This document shows, in pieces, positions 47,123 to 57,700 of a DNA stretch of 64,000 nucleotides (the first letter of the stretch is position 1; every line of letters begins with the position of its first letter). The position numbers and the translations under genes are program-made. Source of the stretch: Ornithinimicrobium sp. (GTDB lineage Bacteria; Actinomycetota; Actinomycetes; Actinomycetales; Dermatophilaceae); NCBI RefSeq assembly GCF_030537745.1, contig NZ_JAUNVI010000005.1, positions 24,725 through 88,724 of the forward strand, read 5' to 3'. The notes under the pieces are model-generated. The model did not search any database. It was not told the DNA's origin and saw only the letters and a program-made list of their open reading frames with translations.

Positions 47123-49843
47123 CTAGTGGTCGCTGCTGATCAGCGCCACGTCGCACACCGCCAGCTGCTCGCCGTCGGCATAGGAGATCTCGCCCGTCAC
47201 CTTGCCGGCGGCGGCCAGGTCGCCCAGAGCGGTCCGCACGCGGTCCAGGTCAAGGGCCGGTCCCGTCACGGTCGCTGCCGAGATCTCCGTGCGCATCTTG
47301 ACCTTGGCTTCCGACTTGGCCTTGCGCAGGCCGGTGAGGGCCTGACCGAGGGTCGGGAGGAGGCCCACGTCGGCACCCGCGATGGCCTGGGCCAACTCCG
47401 CCTCCGCCGGCCAGGACTGCACGTGGACCGAGGAGCCCTCCTCGTGCCACCAGCTCCAGACCTCTTCGGTCGCGAAGGACAGGACCGGCGCCAGTAGGCG
47501 CAGCTGCACCGACAGCGCCAGACGAAGTGCGGCCCGCGCCGAGACCGTCTCGGGCGAGGGCTGCGCCGACTCGACGTCGGGGTCGCCGAAGGCGCCGCCG
47601 TAGGCGCGCTCCTTGACCAGCTCGAGGTAGTCGTTGCAGAAGCTCCAGAAGAACGCCTCAGTGACGTCGAGCGCGGTCGAGTAGTCCCACGCTTCATAGG
47701 CTGCGGTCGCGCGGTGGACCACCTCGGCAAGACCAGCGAGCATGGAGCGGTCCAGCGGCTCGGTGACCAAGGCCGCAGCATCGGCGGGGGATCCGTCGGC
47801 GCTCATCGGCAGCTCGCCGAACGACAGCGCAAACTTGCTCGCGTTGAGCAGCTTGATCGCCAACCGTCTGCCGACCTTGACCTGACCGGGATCGTCGATG
47901 GTGTCCACACCGGGCCGCGCCGCCGCCGCCCAGTAGCGGACCGCGTCGGTGCCGTGCTCCTCGAGCATCCCGAGCGGGGTGACCGCGTTGCCCTTGGACT
48001 TGGACATCTTCTTGCGGTCGGGGTCGAGGATCCAGCCGTTGATGTAGGCGTCGGTCCAGGGCAGGGTGCCGTGCTCCAGGTGCGCGCGGACCACCGTGGC
48101 GAACAACCAGGTCCGGATGATGTCGTGCCCCTGCGGGCGCATGTCGAAGGGGAAGATCTTGGCGAACAGCTCCGGGTCGGATCCGGGACCCTGGCCACCC
48201 TGGGTCGGCCAGCCGGCCGCGATCTGCGGGCTCAACGAGCTGGTCGCCCAGGTGTCCATGATGTCGGTGTCGGCCGTGAAGCCGCCCGGCTGGTCCCGCT
48301 GGTCCTGCGTGAAACCCGACGGGACATCGCTGACCGGGTCCACCGGCAGGTCGCTCTCGTTGGCCGTCAGGACGGTTTCGTAGTCGACGTCGCCGCCGGC
48401 GTCCACGGCATACCAGACGGGCAGGGGCACGCCGAAGAAGCGCTGCCGGCTGACCAGCCAGTCTCCGTTGAGGCCACCGACCCAGTTGCGGTAGCGGGTG
48501 CGCATGAAGTCGGGGTGGAAAGCGAGCTCGTCGCCACGGGCGAGCAAGGCTTCGCGCAGGCCTTCGGCACCCTCCGGCCGCCCGCCGTTGCGGATGAACC
48601 ACTGGCGGCTGGTCACGATCTCCAGCGGCTTGTCGCCCTTCTCGAAGAAATTCGCCTTGCGCTGCGTCTTCTTCGGCTCGCCGTCCAGGTCACCGGACGC
48701 CCGCAGCGCCCCCACGACGGCCTCCCGAGCGGCGAAGGTGCTCTTGCCAGCTAGCTGCTCGGCATACAGCGCCTCGCCCGGGCCACCAGTGATCCAGTCC
48801 GGAGTCTCGGCCTGGAGTCGGCCGGCGCGGGTGATGACCGAGCGGGTCGGCAGGTCCAGCTCGCGCCACCACTGCACATCGGTCATGTCGCCGAAGGTGC
48901 AGCACATGGCGACTCCGGCGCCCTTGTCCATCTCAGCGGCGCGGTGCGCGACGATCGGGATCTCGACGCCGAACAGCGGCGAAGTCACGGTCGTTCCGAA
49001 GAGCTGCTGGTAGCGCGTGTCGTCCGGGTGGGCGATGAGGGCGACGGCGGCGGGGATGAGCTCGGGTCGGGTCGTCTCGATGTAGGTCGGTGCACCGGTC
49101 GAGGAGTGAAAAGCGACGCGGTGATAAGCACCCGGGTAGTCGCGCGCTTCGAGCTCGGCCTGCGCCACGGCGGTCTGGAAGGTCACGTCCCACAGGCCCG
49201 GCGCCTCGGCCGTGTAAGCCTCCCCGCGGGCCAGGTTGCGCAGGAAGGCCTGCTGGGCCACGGCGCGGGAACGCTCGTCGATGGTGCGGTACTGCACATT
49301 CCAGTCGATGCTCAGCGCCAGACGGCGGAAGGTGTCCTCGAAGGCCTGCTCGTCGATGACGGTGAGCTCCTCGCAGAGCTCGATGAAGTTGGCGCGACCC
49401 ACCGGCACCTGGTCGGCGGCGCGGGTGGATCTCCCCTCGCCGCCGGTCTGCGGCGGGGTGAAGCTGGGGTCGAAGGGCAGCGTGGCGTCGCCGCGCACGC
49501 CGTAGTAGTTCTGCACCCGGCGCTCGGTGGGCAGGCCGTTGTCGTCCCAGCCGATCGGGTAGAAGACGTGCTTGCCGGTCATCCGGTGATAGCGCGCGAG
49601 GCAGTCCGCCTGGGTGTAGCCGAAGACGTGTCCTAGGTGCAGGCTTCCCGAGGCGGTCGGGGGCGGGGTGTCCACGGCGAAGATCTGGCTCCGGTCCGCG
49701 GCCAGGGCCGCCTCGCGGTCGAAGGCGAAGAGATCGCTGTCCTTCCAGACCGGCACCCACCGCTCCTCTAGCCCGTCGACGGACGGGCGCTCCGGCAGCG
49801 TAGCTGGACGCGCAGGGTCGAGGGGACGTGCCTGTGGGGTCAT
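47123..49843 (-). CDS. valS: Valine-tRNA ligase
   Basis: This class I synthetase of about 906 residues attaches valine to tRNA-Val. The HIGH motif is HLGH in [16 protein letters not shown] (near residue 70) and KMSKS is in [13 protein letters not shown] (near 614). The CP1 editing domain contains [20 protein letters not shown]. The sequence belongs to the branch with [20 protein letters not shown]. The shorter start at 49843 is taken because GGGAG lies eleven bases before it but only two before the ATG at 49852. It diverges from the amino acid symporter gene. Confidence 0.96.
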   Translation of the reverse strand: MTPQARPLDPARPATLPERPSVDGLEERWVPVWKDSDLFAFDREAALAADRSQIFAVDTPPPTASGSLHLGHVFGYTQADCLARYHRMTGKHVFYPIGWDDNGLPTERRVQNYYGVRGDATLPFDPSFTPPQTGGEGRSTRAADQVPVGRANFIELCEELTVIDEQAFEDTFRRLALSIDWNVQYRTIDERSRAVAQQAFLRNLARGEAYTAEAPGLWDVTFQTAVAQAELEARDYPGAYHRVAFHSSTGAPTYIETTRPELIPAAVALIAHPDDTRYQQLFGTTVTSPLFGVEIPIVAHRAAEMDKGAGVAMCCTFGDMTDVQWWRELDLPTRSVITRAGRLQAETPDWITGGPGEALYAEQLAGKSTFAAREAVVGALRASGDLDGEPKKTQRKANFFEKGDKPLEIVTSRQWFIRNGGRPEGAEGLREALLARGDELAFHPDFMRTRYRNWVGGLNGDWLVSRQRFFGVPLPVWYAVDAGGDVDYETVLTANESDLPVDPVSDVPSGFTQDQRDQPGGFTADTDIMDTWATSSLSPQIAAGWPTQGGQGPGSDPELFAKIFPFDMRPQGHDIIRTWLFATVVRAHLEHGTLPWTDAYINGWILDPDRKKMSKSKGNAVTPLGMLEEHGTDAVRYWAAAARPGVDTIDDPGQVKVGRRLAIKLLNASKFALSFGELPMSADGSPADAAALVTEPLDRSMLAGLAEVVHRATAAYEAWDYSTALDVTEAFFWSFCNDYLELVKERAYGGAFGDPDVESAQPSPETVSARAALRLALSVQLRLLAPVLSFATEEVWSWWHEEGSSVHVQSWPAEAELAQAIAGADVGLLPTLGQALTGLRKAKSEAKVKMRTEISAATVTGPALDLDRVRTALGDLAAAGKVTGEISYADGEQLAVCDVALISSDH

Positions 49844-49962
49844 GCGCGACATTCTCCCAGACGGTGCACACTGGGCCGAACCGGTGCGTCCAGGTGCGAG
49901 AATGTGCCCGGAAAAAGCATCACGGTTTGATCACGATCGCCGAATGTCTTTGACCGAGACCC

Positions 49963-51930
49963 ATGATGATGTCGAAAGTTAACCCCATGCTCGGAACCCA
50001 GTTGTGGCTCAAGGCCGCCGAAGAACAGCAGACCACAAGTCGGGATCCAGAGTGGATCACCAACTTGGAGAAGGTGGTCGACGACAACTTCGCGAGCGTC
50101 ACGGAGATCTCCGGAGACGTCATCTTCTTCAAGTTGCCCATCCCGGGCTTCGAGATGCCCTTCGTGGTGCTCTGGCTGATCGTCGCCGCGATCTTCATTA
50201 CCTTCTACCTGTTCTTCATCCAGGTCCGTGGCATCCCGGTCGCGATCGACGTGATCAAGGGCAAATACTCCTCCAAGGACGACCCGGGTGAGATCCCGCA
50301 CTACCAAGCGCTGACCTCCGCGCTCTCGGGAACCGTGGGTCTGGGCAATATCGCCGGTGTTGGGGCAGCGGTCACCATGGGTGGTCCGGGCGCCACCTTC
50401 TGGATGATCCTGGCCGGACTGTTCGGGATGGCGACCAAGTTCGCCGAGTGCACCCTCGGAGTGAAATACCGCGAGCTGCGTGAGGATGGCACCGTTGCCG
50501 GTGGCCCGTTCACGTATCTTCCGGTCGCCTTCGCGAGATTCCCCAAGTTCTTGTCGGTGGGCCTGACCGGCCTGTTCGCCGTCGCGATCCTGTTCTTCGG
50601 CGTGGGTGGCGGCAACATGTTCCAGTCCAACCAGACCTACTCCCAGCTGGTCACCGTGATCGACCCCGACGGCACCGGCTTCATCACCTCCACCAGCGGC
50701 AAGCTGGTCGCGGGCGTGGTGATCGCCGTCCTGGTCGGCGCGGTCATCATCGGCGGCATGAAGTCCATCGGCCGGGTTACCTCGACGCTGGTCCCACTGA
50801 TGGGGGGCATCTACGTGCTCGCCTGCCTGGTCGTGATCTTCGGCAACTTTGCGCAGATCCCCTCCGCCTTCGGCAGTATCCTGTCCGGCGCCTTCACTGG
50901 CGAGGGGGTCCTTGGCGGCATCGTCGGCGTGCTCATCGTGGGTATGACGCGCGCTGCCTTCTCCAACGAGGCCGGTTTGGGTTCTGCCCCGATCGCGCAC
51001 TCCACGGTGAAGACCCGGCGACCGGTGTCGGAGGGCTTCGTCGCCCTCTTTGAGCCCTTCATCGACACCGTCGTCATCTGCACGATGACTGCTCTGACCA
51101 TCACCATCGCCAACACCTCCTTCTATCAGGGGGAACGGGCAAAGTACCTGGGCGCCGACGGCGACTACAGCGTCGGCGGCGTCACGGTCACCTCGGACGC
51201 CTTCGGCCAGCACATCTCCTGGTTCCCGGCCGTCCTGGCGATCGCCGTCGCGCTCTTCGCGATCTCCACGCTGATCACCTGGTCCTACTACGGGCAGCGC
51301 GCCTGGAACTACCTCTTCGGTGACACCCGGACCGCGACCCTCATCTACCGGGTCGTCTTCCTGTTCTTCACCGTCATGGGGTGCCTCCTGACCTTCGGTC
51401 AGGTCCTCGCCTTCGCCGACAACTTCCTCTTCGTCTGCGCCTTCGTGAACCTGCTCGGCGTCTACATGCTGCTGCCGGTCATCAAGCGGGAGATGAACGA
51501 ATACCTCGAGGACCGCAAGTCCGGTCGTTTGCTGCAGCTCGGTCTGGAGGACAGTGAGAAGGAGATCTCGGTCGAGGAACTGGCCGGTGAGAACCAGTTG
51601 GTCGACTCCTCCGGGCGCAACCGGGTGGCTAGCGGCGTCGCCGCCCAGGATCTGCGCATGGGTGAGGGTGGCCAGGTCCGACGCGAAGGTGTCGCGGCCG
51701 ATTGGGATGACGAGGACGACGACGGCTTCGGCGTCGGTGCAGCGACCACCCCCTACCCGCCGCCCCAGCGGGGCGGGCATCGCGGGCTGGGTGACGAAGA
51801 CGACGACGGTTTCGGCCGCGGCGGGACGACCACCCCCTACGGGCGCGAGCCCGGTCACCAGCCACCTGGTCGCCATGAGAGCGGCCGTGACGTCCCCAGG
51901 ATGGACGACGACGACGGCCCCCGCGGCTGA
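49963..51930 (+). CDS. Alanine/glycine:cation symporter with repeated acidic C-terminal tail
   Basis: The 655-residue transporter of the AGCS family imports alanine or glycine with Na+ or H+. The family motif is in ALSGTVGLGNIAGVGAAVTM and GPGATFWMILAGLFGMATKF, with FSNEAGLGSAPIAHSTVKT in the second half; about ten helices are evident. After the last helix (near 500) comes a tail of about 140 residues. It contains two copies of the pattern DEDDDGFG followed by TTPY (DWDDEDDDGFGVG, GDEDDDGFGRGG), and ends in DDDDGPRG. Such a tail is unusual for the family and may bind protein or cations. The first of three adjacent ATG codons is used. Confidence 0.9.
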   Translation: MMMSKVNPMLGTQLWLKAAEEQQTTSRDPEWITNLEKVVDDNFASVTEISGDVIFFKLPIPGFEMPFVVLWLIVAAIFITFYLFFIQVRGIPVAIDVIKGKYSSKDDPGEIPHYQALTSALSGTVGLGNIAGVGAAVTMGGPGATFWMILAGLFGMATKFAECTLGVKYRELREDGTVAGGPFTYLPVAFARFPKFLSVGLTGLFAVAILFFGVGGGNMFQSNQTYSQLVTVIDPDGTGFITSTSGKLVAGVVIAVLVGAVIIGGMKSIGRVTSTLVPLMGGIYVLACLVVIFGNFAQIPSAFGSILSGAFTGEGVLGGIVGVLIVGMTRAAFSNEAGLGSAPIAHSTVKTRRPVSEGFVALFEPFIDTVVICTMTALTITIANTSFYQGERAKYLGADGDYSVGGVTVTSDAFGQHISWFPAVLAIAVALFAISTLITWSYYGQRAWNYLFGDTRTATLIYRVVFLFFTVMGCLLTFGQVLAFADNFLFVCAFVNLLGVYMLLPVIKREMNEYLEDRKSGRLLQLGLEDSEKEISVEELAGENQLVDSSGRNRVASGVAAQDLRMGEGGQVRREGVAADWDDEDDDGFGVGAATTPYPPPQRGGHRGLGDEDDDGFGRGGTTTPYGREPGHQPPGRHESGRDVPRMDDDDGPRG

Positions 51931-51981
51931 ACGGGCTGACGGTCTGTCTGACCGGAGGCGGGCGCCGCGCCAGGTGCCCCC

Positions 51982-53352
51982 TCAGCTGTAGACGCGCCCG
52001 GGGTTCATGATCCCCAGCGGATCGAAGAGCGCTTTCAGCGCGCGTTGTCGCGCCATCTCGGCCTCGCCGAGCTCCTCGGCCAGCCACGGCGCCTTGGCCT
52101 CGCCGACGCCGTGCTCACCAGTGACCGTGCCACCCAGAGCCCAGGCTGCCCGGACCAGTTCGTCGAAGGCCCGCTGCGCCGCTGCCAGGCTCAGCGCGTC
52201 GGTGTCGTCGTAGAAGAAGCACGGGTGCAGGTTGCCGTCGCCGGCGTGCCCGCTGCAGGTCGCTTCCAGGCCGTGCCGCCCGGCGATCAGCTGGGCCTGC
52301 CGGACGAGTTCGCCCAGCCGTCCGACAGGCACGCAGACGTCCTCGATGAAGCGCGATCCACGGGCTTTGAGCGCCGGGTTGAGCACCCGCCGGCCCTCCA
52401 TCAGCAGGTCTGCCTCTGCCCGGTCGTCGGCCACCGCTACGTCGGTGGCGCCCGCCCCGCCGAGCAGGGCGGCATACTCCCGCACGTCCTCCTCCGCATG
52501 ACCGGGCCGGTCGGACTGGACGAGCAGTACGCCGCCCGACCCGACCGGAAAGCCGTAGTCGCCGTAGGCCTGGACGGCATCGATGCTCGGCCCGTCGAGC
52601 ATCTCGATCAGGCTCGGGGTATGCCGTGTGCCACGCAGCGCGGCGATCCCCGCGATCGTGGCGTCCAGGGTGGGGAAGACGGCCAGCGCGGTCAGTGCAG
52701 GATCCCCGAGCGGGATCAGCCGCAGGACAGCCTCGGTCACCACGCCGAGCGTGCCCTCCGATCCGACGAAGAGCCCGGTCAGTTCGTAGCCCGCGACCCC
52801 CTTGGCCGTGCGGCGGCCGGTGCGCATGACCTCCCCGCCGGGCAGGACGACCTCGAGGCCGCGGACGTAGTCGGCGGTCACGCCGTACTTCACGCAGCAC
52901 AGCCCACCCGCGTTGGTGGCGATATTGCCCCCGACCGTGCACATCGACGAGCTGGCCGGGTCCGGAGGGTAGGCCAGGCCGTGCTCGGCTGCGGCGGCCT
53001 TGAGATCGGTATTGATGACGCCCGGCCCGACGACGGCGATCCGTTCGACCGGGTCGATCTCCACAGCCGTCATGAGCTCGGTCGAGAGCACGATCGCGCC
53101 GGGTAGGGCGCAGGCGGCCCCAGTCGTGGCCGTGCGTGCACCCTGCGGGACGACCGGGACGCGCTGCTCAGCGGCATACCGCAGCGTGCTGACGACGTCC
53201 TCACGGCGGCGGGCGCGCACCACGGTGAACTCCTCACCACGCAGCGACGTCGCCTGGGGGTAGGCGTCCGCCGCATAACCCGCGGCGATGGTGGGGTCGG
53301 TGACAACCCGATCACCGAGCAGCTCTCGGAGGGCCTGGATGTGGGTGGGCAT
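51982..53352 (-). CDS. FAD-binding oxidoreductase, GlcD/lactate dehydrogenase type
   Basis: The 456-residue flavoenzyme has the PCMH FAD-binding fold (PVVPQGARTATTGAACA, GLAYPPDPASSSMCTVGGNI, NAGGLCCVKYGVTADYV, SEGTLGVVTEAVLRL) and the C-terminal domain with CSGHAGDGNLHPCFF and TGEHGVGEAKAPWL. These motifs fit glycolate oxidase subunit GlcD or D-lactate dehydrogenase. It lacks fused iron-sulfur domains, and no GlcE/GlcF gene is adjacent, so it probably acts alone or with an unlinked partner. It converges with the symporter gene and diverges from the AbiEi/DUF559 gene. Confidence 0.88.
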   Translation of the reverse strand: MPTHIQALRELLGDRVVTDPTIAAGYAADAYPQATSLRGEEFTVVRARRREDVVSTLRYAAEQRVPVVPQGARTATTGAACALPGAIVLSTELMTAVEIDPVERIAVVGPGVINTDLKAAAAEHGLAYPPDPASSSMCTVGGNIATNAGGLCCVKYGVTADYVRGLEVVLPGGEVMRTGRRTAKGVAGYELTGLFVGSEGTLGVVTEAVLRLIPLGDPALTALAVFPTLDATIAGIAALRGTRHTPSLIEMLDGPSIDAVQAYGDYGFPVGSGGVLLVQSDRPGHAEEDVREYAALLGGAGATDVAVADDRAEADLLMEGRRVLNPALKARGSRFIEDVCVPVGRLGELVRQAQLIAGRHGLEATCSGHAGDGNLHPCFFYDDTDALSLAAAQRAFDELVRAAWALGGTVTGEHGVGEAKAPWLAEELGEAEMARQRALKALFDPLGIMNPGRVYS

Positions 53353-53419
53353 GACGGTGAGCCTACGAGGCTTGTGGATAACGACAGCAACTCGTCGCTG
53401 GCGAGGTCATCCTGGACAG

Positions 53420-54394
53420 GTGAGCCCCGACCCGTGGACCGAGATCGTCGCGCCCCTGGTCTTGGGCCAGGACGGCATCGCCACGGCCGTGCAGCTGCGT
53501 GCGCGTGGAGTCTCACCGGAGCTGCTGCGCGGCTGGATCTGCTCCGGTCGAGTCGTCCGACTGCGTCGCAACGTGCTCGTCGAGGGTGACCTCTGGCGTG
53601 CTGCACCCCCGTGGGACCGGCATCTGATCAGGGCGCGAGGGGTCATGCTCGAGCGCGGCCATCGCGCTGAAAAATCCGGTGCAGGAGCGGCGTCGCTCGC
53701 GCTCAGCCACCACAGCGCGCTGGCCGTGATGGGCCTGTCGATCCATGGCGTCGACGACCTCGTGCACGTGGTCTCCATCGGGGCCGGAAAGAGCCGTCGA
53801 CGCGGCGACCTCGTCCGACATGCGGCGGTCGACGAGGCACGGGTGACCGGCGCTTTCGGGCTTCCCGTGGTGATGCCGTCCATAGCCTGCGTCCAGGTCG
53901 CAGCGGCATTCGGCGTCGAGGCCGGGCTGGTCGCCGCGGACTCCGCCCTGCGGCTGGGCCGCTGTGCCCGAGACGACTTGGAGGCTCTCCGCGGCTGGGC
54001 CTGGTTGGGACGTGGCCGCCCCGCCGCCAGCGTCGTCATCGACCGCGCCGACGCCCGCCACGAGAGCGCGGGGGAGTCGCGGACCGCATGGATCCTGCAC
54101 CGGCTGGGCTACGAGCAGGTGCGTCCCCAGGTCGACATCCTCACGCGTGACGGCACGTGGGTCGCGAGGGTGGACTTCCTGATGGAGGGCTCGGTGGTGG
54201 TCGAGTTCGACGGCATGCTCAAGTACGAACGACCGGCTGATCTCGCGGCGGAGAAGCTCCGGGAAGACCGTCTGAGAGCGCTGGGCTATGAGGTGGTCCG
54301 GCTCACCTGGGCTGACCTGGCCCGTCCGGGGGTAGTCCGCGCCAAGGTCGAGGCGGCTCTGCAGCGGGCACGGTCACGGCGACGGGCCGGCTGA
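53420..54394 (+). CDS. AbiEi-type winged-helix protein with DUF559 nuclease-like domain (orphan 2)
   Basis: The 324-residue protein has an N-terminal winged helix of the AbiEi type (DGIATAVQLRARGVSPELL, VVRLRRNVLVEGDLW). A middle region follows (LALSHHSALAVMGLSI), then a clear DUF559/Vsr-like nuclease block: ESRTAWILHRLGYEQVRPQ, ARVDFLMEGSVVVEFDG, EKLREDRLRALGYEVVRLTW. The E..D..ExD/K pattern of PD-(D/E)XK nucleases looks intact. The GTG at 53420 is chosen because upstream sequence is in the divergent gene's promoter zone. No toxin gene adjoins. It is a distant paralogue of the gene at 30698. Confidence 0.75.
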   Translation: MSPDPWTEIVAPLVLGQDGIATAVQLRARGVSPELLRGWICSGRVVRLRRNVLVEGDLWRAAPPWDRHLIRARGVMLERGHRAEKSGAGAASLALSHHSALAVMGLSIHGVDDLVHVVSIGAGKSRRRGDLVRHAAVDEARVTGAFGLPVVMPSIACVQVAAAFGVEAGLVAADSALRLGRCARDDLEALRGWAWLGRGRPAASVVIDRADARHESAGESRTAWILHRLGYEQVRPQVDILTRDGTWVARVDFLMEGSVVVEFDGMLKYERPADLAAEKLREDRLRALGYEVVRLTWADLARPGVVRAKVEAALQRARSRRRAG

Positions 54395-54516
54395 GTTGGC
54401 TGAGTTGGCGACGAACCACCCCTTATGGGGATGAACCACCTGCAATAACAGGGGGTTCATCGGCCCAGGAGGGTGGTGGAGCCAGAGCTGGCCACGCAGA
54501 GCCGTTATCATGGGGA
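54395..54516. other. Intergenic segment with hairpins before the ileS leader
   Basis: The stretch between the DUF559 gene and the T-box holds no gene. It contains two stem-loops: CCCC-TTAT-GGGG near 54419-54430 and the longer hairpin at 54430-54461. GAACCACC occurs twice (beginning near 54412 and 54434). TATCAT at 54506-54511 is a good candidate -10 for ileS transcription starting near 54518; its -35 is poor. Confidence 0.6.
54430..54461 (+). terminator. Hairpin terminator after the DUF559 gene
   Basis: GATGAACCACCTG (54430-54442) and CAGGGGGTTCATC (54449-54461) pair over 13 bp with one mismatch around the loop CAATAA. It follows the DUF559 gene stop by 35 bp and precedes the ileS leader. 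No U-tract follows. Confidence 0.7.
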
Positions 54517-54517
54517 C

Positions 54518-54757
54518 AACAGCGTCAGAGCCGTCATCAGCGGCAAGCTTCCGGCAGAACGGGCACCGCGAGCCAGCGGTGGCCCCACTAGAACCGGACG
54601 GGGCAGGCCCGTGAGCGCCGCAGGAGGAAGTGGTGCGTCCCTCGAGGGCGCGCAAGCGAGGTGGTACCGCGGTACTCGCCCGGCCGAGCAGGCCGGGAAG
54701 GTGTCGTCCTCGGGATGAGACTGCATACCCGACACCAGCACCACTGACGAGGAGCCT
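54518..54757 (+). promoter_or_regulatory. Translational T-box riboswitch of ileS (Ile)
   Basis: The leader has the canonical T-box element AGGTGGTACCGCG at 54659-54671. A small specifier hairpin GCCG-TCATCAG-CGGC (54530-54544) displays the triplet ATC, an isoleucine codon, consistent with the ultrashort Stem I of actinobacterial ileS T-boxes. TCCTCG in 54705-54712 can pair with CGAGGA of the ileS ribosome-binding region (54748-54753), so control is likely at translation: uncharged tRNA-Ile would stabilise the anti-sequestrator and free the Shine-Dalgarno. No terminator with U-tract is present. Confidence 0.9.
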
Positions 54758-54762
54758 TCCCC

Positions 54763-57700
54763 ATGGCTTATCCGCTCACCAGCACCTCCGGCAACGCGCT
54801 GACCAGTTCGCCGCGCTTTCCGGAGATCGAGGAAGCCGTGCTCGCCTACTGGCGCGAGCACGACACCTTCGCCAAGAGCGTCGAGTCTCGGCCCGCGGGG
54901 GAGAAGGGCGCCAACGAATACGTCTTCTATGACGGGCCCCCCTTCGCCAACGGCCTGCCGCACTACGGACACCTCCTGACCGGCTACGTCAAGGACGTCG
55001 TCCCGCGCTACCAGACGATGCGCGGCAAACGGGTGGAGCGGCGCTTCGGGTGGGACACGCACGGACTGCCGGCCGAGCTCGAGGCGATGGAGCAGCTCGG
55101 CATCAAGACCAAGGACGAGATCCTGGAGTTGGGGCTGGAGGCATTCAACGCCAAGTGCCGCGAGTCGGTGCTGAAGTACACCCAGGTATGGGAGGACTAC
55201 GTCACCCGGCAGGCTCGCTGGGTCGACTTCAAGAACGACTACAAGACGCTCAACGTCGACTTCATGGAGTCGGTGCTGTGGGCCTTCAAGAGCCTCTACG
55301 ACAAGGGTTTGGTCTACGAGGGCTACCGCGTGCTGCCCTACTGCTGGAACGACCAGACGCCGTTGTCCAACCACGAGCTGCGGATGGACGACGAGGTCTA
55401 TCAGGTGCGGCAGGACCCGGCGGTGACCGTCGGGCTGCGGCTGCTGCCAGGCTCGACGCCCGACCCTGTGCTCGACGGTGCGCTCGCGCTGGTCTGGACC
55501 ACCACGCCGTGGACGCTGCCGGCCAACCTGGCGATCATGGTCGGGGAGGACATCGACTACGTCGTGGTGGAGGCGCCGTTGCCCGGTGCCACTGACGGTC
55601 AGAGTGAGCCGCAGCGCTACATCATCGCCAAGGAACGCCTCGCGTCCTACGCCCACGAGCTCGGCGAGGAGCCGAACGTCCTGGCGTCCTACACGGGCGC
55701 CGAGCTGTCCGGCCGGTCCTACGTGCCGCCGTTTCGCTACTACCAGGGTTGGGAGAAGGCGCACCGGCTCGTCATCGCCGAGTTCGTCACGACCACTGAC
55801 GGCACCGGGCTGGTCCACACCGCCGGTGCCTTCGGTGAGGACGACAAGGTCGTCACCGACCGCGAAGGCATCGAGCCCGTCATGCCGGTCGGCGCCGACG
55901 GCCAGTTCACCCACCCGGTCGACGAGTACGCCGGCATGCTGGTCTTCGATGCCAACGCACCCCTGCAGGAGCACCTGAAGGCTGCGACGCGCAACCAGGT
56001 GTGGACGGACGAGCGGCGCGAGCAGGGGGCCGTGACCGACGGCACGGTGCTGCTGCGCCGCGAGTCCTACGCGCACTCCTACCCGCACTGCTGGCGCTGC
56101 AAGCAGCCGTTGATCTACAAGGCGGTTTCCTCCTGGTTCGTCGAGGTGACGAAGTTCAAGGACGACATGCTGCGTGCCAACGAGGAGATCACCTGGGTCC
56201 CCGACCATGTCAAGCACGGTCAGTTCGGCAAGTGGCTGTCCAACGCCCGCGACTGGTCGATCTCCCGCAACCGTTTCTGGGGAAGCCCGATCCCGGTCTG
56301 GACCAGCGATGACCCGCAGTTCCCACGGATCGACGTCTACGGCTCGCTCGCCGAGCTCGAGGCCGACTTCGGGCAGCTCCCGCGTGACCGCGAGGGCAAT
56401 GTCGACCTGCACCGGCCGTTTATCGACGAGTTGACCCGGCCCAACCCGGACGACCCCACGGGCCGGTCGACGATGCGTCGCGTCGAGGACGTGCTGGACG
56501 TCTGGTTCGACTCCGGCTCGATGAGCTATGCCCAGGTGCACTATCCGTTCGAGAACGCCGACTGGTTCGAGCACCATTTCCCGGCGGACTTCATCGTCGA
56601 ATACATCGGTCAGACCCGCGGCTGGTTCTACACGCTGCACATCCTGGCGACCGCACTCTTCGATCGGCCGGCCTTCAGCAGCTGCATCAGCCACGGCATC
56701 GTGCTCGGCAACGACGGGCAGAAGATGTCCAAGTCGTTGAAGAACTATCCGGACGTGCGTGACGTCTTCAACCGCGACGGTGCCGACGCGATGCGCTGGT
56801 TCCTGATGTCCAGCCCGATCCTGCGCGGCGGCAACCTCATCGTCACCGAGCAGGGCATCCGCGATGGTGTGCGTCAGACCATGATCCCGCTGTGGAATGC
56901 GTGGTACTTCTTTGGCCTCTATGCCAACGCGGCCAACTATCAGGCGAAGTGGTCGACGGCCTCCTCGCACGAACTCGATCGCTATCTGCTGGCCAAGACC
57001 CGCGACTTCGTGGAGGAGGCCCAGGGCGCCTTCGAACGCAACGAGATCGCAGCTGCGGCGGACACGATCCGAACGTTCGTGGACGTGCTGACCAACTGGT
57101 ACATCCGCCGGTCCCGCGACCGCTTCTGGGCCGAGGACCACGATGCCTTCGACACCCTCTATACGGTGCTCGAGGTGACCTGCCGGGTGGCTGCCCCGTT
57201 GCTCCCGCTGACCACCGAGGAGGTATGGCGAGGGCTCACCGGCGGAGAGTCGGTGCACCTGACCGACTGGCCAGCTGCCGACGACCTGCCCGCTGGCCAG
57301 GATCTCGTCGCGGCGATGGACGCGGTCCGCGAGGTGTGCTCAGTGACGCTCGGGCTGCGCAAGGCTGAGGCCCTGCGGGTGCGGCTGCCGTTGTCCACGC
57401 TCACGGTCGCGACCGCCCACCCGGAGGGCCTCTCCTCGCTGGCTGACATCGTCCGTGACGAGGTCAACGTGAGGCAGGTCAAGGTGCTGGACCTCGCGGC
57501 GGCGTCTGCGGCCGACTTCGGCGTCGAGCAACGGCTCACCGTCAACGCCCGGGCAGCCGGACCGCGCCTGGGCCGTGAGGTCCAGACCGCGATCAAGGGC
57601 TCCAAGAACGGTGACTGGTCGGTGGCTGCGGACGGGCGTGTGACCTCTGGAGGTCTGCTGCTGCAGGAAGGTGAGTACACCCTGGAGACGGTGGTGGCCC

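Noticed and set aside
49840-51876. 678-codon minus-strand frame opposite the symporter
   Set aside because: Antisense shadow of a well supported transporter; acidic-histidine composition is typical of such shadows.
54508-57258. 916-codon minus-strand frame opposite ileS
   Set aside because: It is an antisense shadow of a certain gene, repetitive in V, D, L, H and G, with no recognisable domain.
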